In this document: positions 6,845 to 13,260 of the stretch, piece after piece | How positions within the stretch are numbered: the stretch's first letter is position 1 | How the letters are laid out: every line of letters starts with the position of its first letter | Assembly (NCBI GenBank): GCA_030145595.1 | Contig: JAQYVG010000075.1 | Location: 1 to 13,260, forward strand | Direction: 5' to 3' | Origin: Desulfobacterales bacterium | Lineage (GTDB): Bacteria; Desulfobacterota; Desulfobacteria; Desulfobacterales; UBA11574 | DNA: 13,260 nt | Notes under the pieces: model-generated | Told to the model about the DNA's origin: nothing | Databases searched by the model: none | Seen by the model: only the letters and a program-made list of their open reading frames with translations | Position numbers and translations under genes: made by a program

Positions 6845-8110
6845 ATGGGAATTATTAACCTTTCTGAAATAACGCCAGGCATGGTGTTAGCCGCTGACTT
6901 GAGGAACAATGACGGACGTTTTCTGTTGAGCAAAGGCAGTAAGGTAGCATCAAAGGATATTCGAATTTTCAAAATATGGGGAGTCATAGAAGCTGACATT
7001 GAGGGAGTAACCCAAAATGATGTTGAAGAAAAGGTAATATCACATTTAGAACCCGCCATTGTCGAAGCAGTTGAAAAAAAGGTTCGCAAACATTTTGTTC
7101 ATACAAATCTGGAAGACCCAGTGATATACGAATTGTTTCGCTGCTGCAAAATTCGCACAGTTAAAGCAATCAAAACCAAAGATTCGGTTGAAATTCTTAA
7201 CATGCAGGACCTCACATCCAGCAATGAAATTGAAGATACAATTGTGGAAGGCACAGCTCCCCCAGTGAACCCCGTTGAATTGATTAAGCAGGATATCAAT
7301 CTTCCGACGCTGCCAACCGTTTTTATGCAAATCAACGACACCATACAAAATCCGACCAGTTCAGCCATTGATATCGCCAAAGTGATCGGCAATGATATCA
7401 ATCTTTCCGCCAAGCTATTAAAAATTGTAAACAGTGCTTTTTATGGCTTCCCCAACAAGATAGACACTTTGACTCGCGCGGTAACCATACTCGGCACTAA
7501 ACAGCTGAGCACTTTGGCGATGGGAATCAATATCTTAACTGCATTCAATAATATCCCTGATTGTCTCATAGACATGAAATCATTCTGGATGCACAGTATT
7601 GCTTGCGGGACCATTTCGCGGATTATAGCAAACTATCAAGGGTTTCAAAACACTGAACGATTATTTCTGGCCGGTTTAATTCATGATATTGGCCGGTTGG
7701 TTTTATACAATTACACTCCAATTAATGCCAGAAATGCAATCCAAAAAGCGAAAAATAATGATCGTTTGTTATATGAGTTAGAGCACGAAACCATGAATTG
7801 TGATCACACAACAATAGGTGCATTGCTATTAAAAAAGTGGAAATTGCCCAAGTCTTTGGAAAACGCTGTTAGGTATCACCACAGTCCAAAAAATTCTCGA
7901 GACCCTTTAGAACCGGCTATTGTACATTTAGCAGATATTATGACAATCGCTCTAGGTATAGGTTCCAGCGGAGAACGTTTGGTGCCTCCATTAGAACCTG
8001 AAGCATGGAAATGTATTGGCCTCTCGCCCAATATTTTATCATTAATGATAGATCAATTGGATAATCAGCTCGAGGAAATATTGAGGGTTTTTAATTTAAA
8101 TGAATCTTAA
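6845..8110 (+). CDS. HDOD-domain signalling protein
   Basis: A 421-residue cytoplasmic protein. Residues 1-55 form a small module (SEITPGMVLAADLRN, then GRFLLSKGSKVASKDIRIFKIWG) often found ahead of HD-type domains. A charged linker follows. The HDOD domain runs from about 150 to 370: LPTLPTVFMQI, IAKVIGNDINLSAKLLKIVNSAFYG, ILGTKQLSTLAMGI, FWMHSIACG and GLIHDIGRLVL. The HD pair is H280-D281, and further histidines at 250, 321, 345 and 346 remain in metal-ligand-like positions. HDOD proteins usually act as scaffolds or regulators in second-messenger and motility pathways rather than as proven phosphodiesterases. The stop codon overlaps the start of the next gene by 11 bases, so it is very probably the partner of that hybrid kinase. 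The ribosome binding site is weak. Confidence 0.92.
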   Translation: MGIINLSEITPGMVLAADLRNNDGRFLLSKGSKVASKDIRIFKIWGVIEADIEGVTQNDVEEKVISHLEPAIVEAVEKKVRKHFVHTNLEDPVIYELFRCCKIRTVKAIKTKDSVEILNMQDLTSSNEIEDTIVEGTAPPVNPVELIKQDINLPTLPTVFMQINDTIQNPTSSAIDIAKVIGNDINLSAKLLKIVNSAFYGFPNKIDTLTRAVTILGTKQLSTLAMGINILTAFNNIPDCLIDMKSFWMHSIACGTISRIIANYQGFQNTERLFLAGLIHDIGRLVLYNYTPINARNAIQKAKNNDRLLYELEHETMNCDHTTIGALLLKKWKLPKSLENAVRYHHSPKNSRDPLEPAIVHLADIMTIALGIGSSGERLVPPLEPEAWKCIGLSPNILSLMIDQLDNQLEEILRVFNLNES

Positions 8111-10235
8111 GAACGTTGCAGAAAATGGCTTCCAGTGTTTGGAAGAGTCTACCGGATCCTCGGATAAAAATACCGAGTATTTGGAAGAACGTGTACGCTA
8201 CCTTGAGGAAGTTAACCGCTATACACTTGATGCCCTGGAGGTGGCAGCTTCTCTGGGCGATTTTCAGAATAGTATCAATAAACTTGAGGATATTCCGGCT
8301 ATTTTAGAAGAAGCCAGATCGAGAATAAAACGCTTGATACAATTTAAGACCATGGCTTTCTTCATGGTAGATGAAAATACAAATGATTTTTCCCTTGCAG
8401 ATGTTAATCCCTCAAAATACGCTCCATCTATCCAAAAGGAAGTAGATCTTTTAATCGAAAACGGATCTTTTTCCTGGGCCTTAAGGGAGAAAAGGCCCAT
8501 TATCGTCACTTCAAAGAATCGTGAAACGCAACTAATTCTTCACGCCATGTCCACAAGTTCAAGAATCAGGGGCATGTTTGTTGGCATAGTGGAAAAAGGC
8601 ATCACCGATATAAATGGCATTTCATTGTCTCTGCTTTCGATTATTATTCTAAACAGCTCCAATGCCCTTGAAAGTTTCGAATTGTACAAAATGATAAGGG
8701 AAATGAATAATAACCTCAAAAAGAAAGATAATTATAAGATCCTATTTGAAGCAGCTCCCGATGGCGTGGAAGTCCTGGATAGACAGGGAAATATTATTCA
8801 CTGCAATAAAACACACCAGAATTTACTTGGATATAATAACAAAAAAATAATCGGGAATCATACTACCGATTTTTTTTCGGATCAAAGCAAAGCCTCATTC
8901 CATGAAAATTTTTCCACTTTGAAAGAAATCGAATATGTTGAAAGTGAGATTGAGCTGATTTGTTCTGATGGTTCTTTACTTCCAGCTTGGAGAAAAGAAA
9001 AGGCCATTTACAATGAAAATAGGGATTTTATTGGTGCTGTAGTTTACAACCGTGACATTTCGATGCTTAAAATTGCAGAACGGGAGAAGACAAAACTTGA
9101 ATCCCAACTCCGGTCTGCTCAAAGAATGGAATCCATTGGCACCTTAGCTGGTGGTATAGCCCATAACTTTAACAACCTGCTCATGAGTATCATGGGAAAT
9201 GCATCCTTGCTGCGTATGGATATTGATTCCGCACATCCGTATTATAAAAATCTAAGGAACATTGAACAACAGGTTCAACATGGATCCAGGCTAACTGCTC
9301 AACTTATAGGATTTGCCAGAGAAGGAAAATATGAGGTAAAGCCAATTAGCCTAAACCAGGTGGTGCAAGATACTGCTGGTACTTTTGAATTAACCAGAAA
9401 GGAAATTGTGGTTCATCAAGAGTTGGATGATAAATTATATGGAATAAAGGTAGATTTGGGCCAGATCGAACAAACTTTGCTAAACTTGTATATTAATGCT
9501 GCGGATGCCATGCCTGGAGGGGGTAATCTTTTCTTAAAAACTAAAAATGTAACCCATAAGGATATGGTTGGAAAACCCTATGATCCAATACCAGGAGACT
9601 ATATCCTGCTAACTATTAGAGATGATGGCGCAGGCATGGACAAAGAAACCAAGGAACGCATCTTTGAGCCATTCTTCACAACAAAGGGTCTTGCCGAAGG
9701 TACAGGCCTTGGATTGGCTTCTGCTTATGGTATCATAAAAGCACATGGTGGTTACATTGATGTTGATTCTGAAAAGAGTCATGGAACTACTTTCAGTATC
9801 TATCTGCCGTCATTAGGAGAAGCAATAAAAAATAAAAAAGAGTTGCCATGCAAAATTATGAAAGGCAAGGAGACACTCCTTCTGGTAGACGATGAGGAGG
9901 CGGTTATTAATACCGGAAAACAAATACTGAAAAAATTAGGTTATAAAGTCCTATCGGCAACGAATGGAATAGAGGCTTTAGAACTATATGAGAAAAATCA
10001 AGACAACATTGATATGATTCTTTTAGACATGGTGATGCCAATCATGGGAGGCGGTGAGACTTACGATAAAATGAGAAAAATAAATTCTGATATAAAGGTT
10101 CTACTTGCAAGTGGATATAGTATAGAAGGAAAAGCAAAAGAGATACTTGAAAGAGGCTGTGACGGTTTTATACAAAAACCGTTCAGCATAGAAGAATTGT
10201 CGCATCGAATAAGAAATATTCTGGATAAAGATTAA
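8100..10235 (+). CDS. Hybrid sensor histidine kinase: GAF-like, PAS, HisKA, HATPase, REC
   Basis: A 711-residue protein with no evident membrane segment, so probably a cytoplasmic sensor. Domains: a short coiled coil (about 25-45), a GAF-like sensor (about 45-195), a PAS domain (about 212-325, containing AAPDGVEVLDRQGNIIHCN), HisKA with phosphoacceptor H355 in GGIAHNFNNLL, and HATPase_c with N466 in the N box. The ATPase continues with DDGAGMD (508-514), FEPFFTTK and GTGLGLA. The C-terminal receiver (590-711) has acidic pair D597/D598, phospho-Asp D643 and K692. The residue after the phosphoacceptor His is Asn instead of the usual acidic residue. It starts inside the last codons of the HDOD gene, implying translational coupling. 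The final receiver has no output domain, so phosphate is probably passed on or the receiver gates the kinase. Confidence 0.95.
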   Translation: MNLKNVAENGFQCLEESTGSSDKNTEYLEERVRYLEEVNRYTLDALEVAASLGDFQNSINKLEDIPAILEEARSRIKRLIQFKTMAFFMVDENTNDFSLADVNPSKYAPSIQKEVDLLIENGSFSWALREKRPIIVTSKNRETQLILHAMSTSSRIRGMFVGIVEKGITDINGISLSLLSIIILNSSNALESFELYKMIREMNNNLKKKDNYKILFEAAPDGVEVLDRQGNIIHCNKTHQNLLGYNNKKIIGNHTTDFFSDQSKASFHENFSTLKEIEYVESEIELICSDGSLLPAWRKEKAIYNENRDFIGAVVYNRDISMLKIAEREKTKLESQLRSAQRMESIGTLAGGIAHNFNNLLMSIMGNASLLRMDIDSAHPYYKNLRNIEQQVQHGSRLTAQLIGFAREGKYEVKPISLNQVVQDTAGTFELTRKEIVVHQELDDKLYGIKVDLGQIEQTLLNLYINAADAMPGGGNLFLKTKNVTHKDMVGKPYDPIPGDYILLTIRDDGAGMDKETKERIFEPFFTTKGLAEGTGLGLASAYGIIKAHGGYIDVDSEKSHGTTFSIYLPSLGEAIKNKKELPCKIMKGKETLLLVDDEEAVINTGKQILKKLGYKVLSATNGIEALELYEKNQDNIDMILLDMVMPIMGGGETYDKMRKINSDIKVLLASGYSIEGKAKEILERGCDGFIQKPFSIEELSHRIRNILDKD

Positions 10236-10526
10236 TGGGATGACACTGTTATTCATCTCCGATTACGCCCTTAACCCGGATTTCTCACAGGCCTTATGCA
10301 TTAAAATTTTAAACCTGCCCCTTCCCTCAAAACAATTGCCAATATTGTAAATCTGTATTACTATAATATAATCTGTATATTGCGACGGTGATCCTGCAAC
10401 AGTAGCTCTATTTCTTCTCTCAGCATCTGTGTGAATGAAGCTCCCCAGCCCTGAGAGGCGGAATTTACGCTACGCTCCACCAATCTGCGGGGAATACGTC
10501 CGTTGTTGCAGTTCAAATCAAGTGAA
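10236..10526. other. Intergenic region with AT-rich repeats and an inverted repeat
   Basis: No gene is supported. A 9-base direct repeat AATCTGTAT occurs at 10350-10358 and 10370-10378 (20-base period), with overlapping TATAAT-like boxes between them at 10362-10372; no properly spaced -35 element is seen. CTGCAACA at 10394-10401 is the exact inverse complement of TGTTGCAG at 10504-10511, and these flank the inner inverted repeat listed separately. No intrinsic terminator follows the hybrid kinase stop at 10235. Confidence 0.4.
10442..10493. repeat. Imperfect inverted repeat, possible dispersed intergenic element
   Basis: TCCCC at 10442-10446 pairs with GGGGA at 10489-10493. AG/CT pairs just inside extend the stem around a small GC bulge, with CTACGCTCC-type sequence in the loop. 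It has the look of the small structured repeats scattered between genes in environmental proteobacterial genomes. A second copy elsewhere is needed to call it a repeat; none is present in this window. Larger flanking arms (10394-10401 and 10504-10511) may belong to it. Confidence 0.3.
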
Positions 10527-10613
10527 ATGCTCTACAATTATAAAGAGCTGAAAGTATTTCAAAAGTCTTGTCAGCTGCATCAACTAATCGGGAGAAGAAC
10601 CAAATTTGCCTAA
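10527..10613 (+). pseudogene. N-terminal stub of a four-helix-bundle (S23-type) protein gene
   Basis: The frame from ATG 10527 reads MLYNYKELKVFQKSCQLHQ and then LIGRRTKFA before TAA at 10611-10613. The first 19 residues match the N-terminal pattern (Y/F)(K/R)(E/D)LKV(F/W)QK of the four-helix-bundle family first known from 23S rRNA intervening sequences, normally about 115-125 residues. Only the first-helix start remains, after which the reading no longer fits the family. It is thus a truncated fragment with no function expected. The match is short and made from memory of the motif, so confidence is moderate. Confidence 0.5.
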
Positions 10614-10667
10614 CGCGTAACATTTGATGAACCTAAAACCCGCAATCCAAAATCGAATGAGGTAGCC

Positions 10668-12242
10668 GTGGCTAAAGCACAAGTCTTGATTGTCGAAGAT
10701 AACGGGATTATCGCGATGGACTTAGAAAGCCAGTTGAAGAGACTTGGTTATAGTGTCTCCGCAATAGTGGATTATGGAGAAGAAGCCATTAAAAAGGTAA
10801 AAGAGAATACTCCTGATTTAGTATTGATGGATATAGTGCTTAAAGGTGAGATTGACGGGATTGAAGCTGCCAAGGAAATACGCAAACAATTTGATGTTCC
10901 AGTTGTCTTCATTACAGCCTTTGCTGATAAAGAAAGGCTTAAGCGCGCCAAGCTTGCTTATCCTTATGGCTTTATTATCAAGCCGTTTCAGCATGAACAC
11001 CTTAACATAACCATCGAGATGGCGCTCTATTTTGCTGAATTAGAAGCTGAGCGCAAGCAGGCCGAGGAGGCCTTGCAAAAGGCTCATGACGAGTTGAAAA
11101 AAAGTGTTGCAAAACGAACCGCTGAACTAAACAAGATAAAAGCCATTAATACCCTGGCAGGCGGAATTGCGCATCAATTTAACAATGCTTTATCCGGCAT
11201 AACCGGCAACATTGATCTTATTGAGATGGATTTGCCGGATAATGAAAACATGGCCGGGTATATCCAGCAGATGAAGGGTTCCGTTGATCGGATGACTAAA
11301 CTGACCGAACAACTTTTGGCCTATGCCAGAGGAGGCAAATATCAGGCTGAGAACATATCATTGAATGCGTTTGTGGAAAACGTGCTGCCGTTAATACAGC
11401 ATGGTATCGATCATCGCATTAAGATAGAGACAGATCTGCTGACAGATGTTGTGAATATAAATGCCGATCCGGCTCAAATGCAAATGATATTTTCCGCTGT
11501 TTTGACCAATGCATCAGAGGCTATCGAAGGTGAGGGTCGTATTCGGATCAGTATCAGAGGGACAGAGATTGATGATGAGTTTGTAAAATACCATTCAGCT
11601 CTTAAGCCCGGATACCATGCCTGCCTCGAAGTCGATGACAACGGTACGGGGATGGATAATGAAATAAGAAGCAAAATATTTGAGCCGTTCTTTACCACCA
11701 AGTCTCCTGGTCGGGGGCTCGGTATGGCTGCGGCATATGGTGTCGTAAAAAACCATAATGGATGGATTTCCGTATATTCTGAAGCAGGCAGAGGAACTGT
11801 GGTCCGCATCTACCTCCCTGCCATAGAAGCACCGGCCAAAATACCTGCAACACCGAAGATAGAGCTGCCCCGAGATAGCGGCACTATCCTCCTTATTGAA
11901 GACGAAGAAATAGTCAGGGATGTAAACCGGGCACTATTAGAAAGGTTGGGTTACCGTGTTTTGGCGGCTGTGAACGGGCAAGAAGCGGTTAATACCGCCA
12001 AAAGCTATGATGGAAATATTGATTTAGCCCTGCTCGATATTATTCTGCCTGATATAGAGGGGAAGGAAGTTTATCCGCAACTCATGGAGGCTCGCCCCAA
12101 TCTGAAAGTCATCGTTTGCAGTGGATATTCCATCGATGGCCCTGGCCGGGAAATTTTAGATGAAGGTGCTCAAGGTTTTATCCAAAAGCCGTTTAACCTT
12201 GCAGCTTTATTGGAAAAATTAGAGGAGGTTTTAAAGGGCTAA
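10668..12242 (+). CDS. Hybrid histidine kinase: REC, HisKA, HATPase, REC
   Basis: A 524-residue soluble protein flanked by two receivers. REC1 (about 5-120) has D11, phospho-Asp D55, T83 and K105. A coiled coil (about 122-155) leads to HisKA with phosphoacceptor H169 in GGIAHQFNNAL. HATPase_c has N281 in the N box, DDNGTGMD (323-330), FEPFFTTK and GRGLGMA. REC2 (405-524) has E411/D412, phospho-Asp D457 and K507. It has no sensor domain; input is probably phosphorylation of REC1 by another kinase, perhaps the upstream one. From HisKA onward it resembles the upstream hybrid kinase closely (both receivers end GYSI(E/D)G, then GFIQKPF), so the two look paralogous. The start is GTG 10668, the first in-frame start, with GAGGT at 10659-10663 just upstream. 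As in its paralogue, the residue after the phospho-His is not acidic (Gln). Confidence 0.94.
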   Translation: MAKAQVLIVEDNGIIAMDLESQLKRLGYSVSAIVDYGEEAIKKVKENTPDLVLMDIVLKGEIDGIEAAKEIRKQFDVPVVFITAFADKERLKRAKLAYPYGFIIKPFQHEHLNITIEMALYFAELEAERKQAEEALQKAHDELKKSVAKRTAELNKIKAINTLAGGIAHQFNNALSGITGNIDLIEMDLPDNENMAGYIQQMKGSVDRMTKLTEQLLAYARGGKYQAENISLNAFVENVLPLIQHGIDHRIKIETDLLTDVVNINADPAQMQMIFSAVLTNASEAIEGEGRIRISIRGTEIDDEFVKYHSALKPGYHACLEVDDNGTGMDNEIRSKIFEPFFTTKSPGRGLGMAAAYGVVKNHNGWISVYSEAGRGTVVRIYLPAIEAPAKIPATPKIELPRDSGTILLIEDEEIVRDVNRALLERLGYRVLAAVNGQEAVNTAKSYDGNIDLALLDIILPDIEGKEVYPQLMEARPNLKVIVCSGYSIDGPGREILDEGAQGFIQKPFNLAALLEKLEEVLKG

Positions 12243-12558
12243 TTGAGAGGTAAAACTCAATGTGTCCGTTGTCGGTTGTAATTTAAGATCAGGCTATCAG
12301 TCATTTGACCCCATAATTTTTTCCTCCGATACGGCTCACCTGTTGTTGCCACAGTGTAGCATAATAATCTAATTTCATTTAGAATTTCGCTTTAATTGTT
12401 TGACATGTGATTCTTTAACTGTTTAATTGGAATAATCATCGAAATTTGTAATTTTTACCTTATAACCACTGCACAATAAGTTTCGTTTTACAGGAAACTT
12501 CAATATTAAAAGCCAGTTCTTGTTATTCTTGCTAATACTTTCTCTTTGAGAAAACGAG
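12243..12558. other. Intergenic region before the PAS sensor gene
   Basis: 316 bases with no supported gene. ATTGAG/CTCAAT at 12242-12261 makes a 6-bp hairpin right after the hybrid kinase stop but lacks a T-tract, so it is not called a terminator. The best signal is a sigma-70 promoter at 12400-12427, annotated separately. Confidence 0.45.
12400..12427 (+). promoter_or_regulatory. Probable sigma-70 promoter of the PAS sensor gene
   Basis: A consensus TTGACA (12400-12405) is followed after 16 bases by TTTAAT (12422-12427), a 5-of-6 match to the -10 box, within AT-rich DNA. Transcription would start near 12434, giving a leader of about 125 bases before ATG 12559. It suggests that the sensor gene is transcribed separately from the upstream hybrid kinase. 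Confidence 0.5.
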
Positions 12559-13260
12559 ATGAAAGATAAGGATAAATCAAAAGAACAACTCCTGAAAGAA
12601 TTGGCGTTACTACGCCGAAATCTCTCTGATTTTGAACAATCAGAAGTCAGCCCACAAAGCCCCGAGTCTGTTCTGCGCAACAGCGAAGCTCAATACCACA
12701 GCCTTTTTGATGGAATCCCTGTGGGACTTTACCGAACCACGCCTGAAGGTCGTATTTTAGAGTTCAACTCAACCATGGTAAAAATGCTGGGTTATCCGAA
12801 CCGTGAAAGCCTGTTGTCTATCAATGCCATTGATCTTTATGTAAACCTTGAAGACCGCTCGCAATGGCAAGTTATGCTGGAGCAAGAAGGGCTCGTACAT
12901 AAATTTGAAGTTCAGTTCTACCGGGCCGACGGTACTATCATCTGGGTCAACAATACAGCCCAAGTAGTCAAATGTGATCAAGGAAAAATACGCTACTACC
13001 AGGGACGTTTAGAGGATATCAGCGATCGTAAACAGGCCGAGGAAGAACTCCGGAAGCATAAAGAAAACCTCGAAAAACTGGTAGCAGAACGCACTAGAGA
13101 GCTCACCTGTCGCAACCTGGAATTGAAACAGGAAATTACCGAACGTCAACGGATCGAAATGGAACTCAAGCAGGCGAGAGACTACCTTGAAAATGTTTTG
13201 GATAACTCTCCTGACGTTATTGGAATTGTAGACAAGCACGGCAGGTTCATCATGTGGAAC
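12559..13260 (+). CDS. PAS-domain sensor protein, probable histidine kinase, 3' end outside window
   Basis: An open frame of 234 codons from ATG 12559 to the window edge, without a stop. Order: a charged coil (1-40), a PAS domain (about 42-160) with SEAQYHSLFDGIPVGLYRT, DGTIIWVN and the PAC-type ending GRLEDISDRKQAEEEL, then a long coiled coil (about 160-208) containing LEKLVAERTREL and EITERQRIEMEL. A second PAS begins at about 211 (NVLDNSPDVIGIVDKHGRF). These linkers are typical of soluble PAS histidine kinases, so a HisKA/HATPase region probably follows, but it is not visible. No membrane segment is seen. The ribosome binding site is poor (TTGAGAAAACGAG). It continues the same-strand run of signalling genes. 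Confidence 0.85.
   Translation, partial: MKDKDKSKEQLLKELALLRRNLSDFEQSEVSPQSPESVLRNSEAQYHSLFDGIPVGLYRTTPEGRILEFNSTMVKMLGYPNRESLLSINAIDLYVNLEDRSQWQVMLEQEGLVHKFEVQFYRADGTIIWVNNTAQVVKCDQGKIRYYQGRLEDISDRKQAEEELRKHKENLEKLVAERTRELTCRNLELKQEITERQRIEMELKQARDYLENVLDNSPDVIGIVDKHGRFIMWN

Noticed and set aside
10607..10620. GCCTAAC as an integron attC core site
   Set aside because: It matches RYYYAAC, but there is no matching GTTRRRY partner at a suitable distance and no cassette or integrase nearby.
1..13260. CRISPR array, tRNA, rRNA, insertion sequence or defence system
   Set aside because: No regular repeat-spacer pattern, cloverleaf, rRNA core sequence, transposase motif or defence-type domain was seen in any frame.

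Overview
The window looks like accessory chromosomal DNA from an uncultured, environmental Gram-negative bacterium. A deltaproteobacterial (Desulfobacterota-like) source fits the mix of an Fe-S flavoprotein, an HDOD protein and several hybrid histidine kinases with GGIAHxFNN phosphoacceptor boxes. That assignment rests on gene style only; no rRNA or marker gene is present.

Layout. (1) Positions 228-3640 hold a forward block of amino-acid metabolism: a PLP-dependent group II decarboxylase, a methionine/glutamine-type class I aminotransferase, and a nitrilase-family omega-amidase whose start overlaps the aminotransferase. The last two form a recognisable transamination plus omega-amidase module. 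(2) A single reverse-strand Fe-S flavoprotein (3784-4356) converges on this block. (3) A cold-shock protein gene (4932-5132) has a structured leader, with a terminator-like hairpin near the 5' end and a helix that would mask the Shine-Dalgarno, followed by a strong intrinsic terminator. (4) A 41-residue basic protein and a stand-alone RelA/SpoT-type (p)ppGpp synthetase follow. Directly behind the synthetase is the wreck of an isoaspartyl peptidase/L-asparaginase gene, with head and tail joined out of frame and the catalytic middle missing. (5) From 6845 to the end the window is signal transduction: an HDOD protein overlapping a GAF-like/PAS/HisKA/HATPase/REC hybrid kinase, then a REC-HisKA-HATPase-REC hybrid kinase, then the start of a PAS-PAS sensor that runs off the window. 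The gap before the second hybrid kinase holds an imperfect inverted repeat and the N-terminal stub of a four-helix-bundle (S23-type) protein gene.

How it works together. The aminotransferase/amidase pair probably makes an alpha-keto acid amide from glutamine and hydrolyses it, which makes transamination irreversible. The csp leader suggests post-transcriptional, possibly temperature-dependent control. The three kinases and the HDOD protein probably form a sensory cluster; the two complete kinases have similar C-terminal halves and look paralogous. I found no CRISPR array, tRNA, rRNA, insertion sequence or obviously new multi-gene system. The most informative unexplained signals are the csp leader and the two decayed genes hidden between annotated ORFs.
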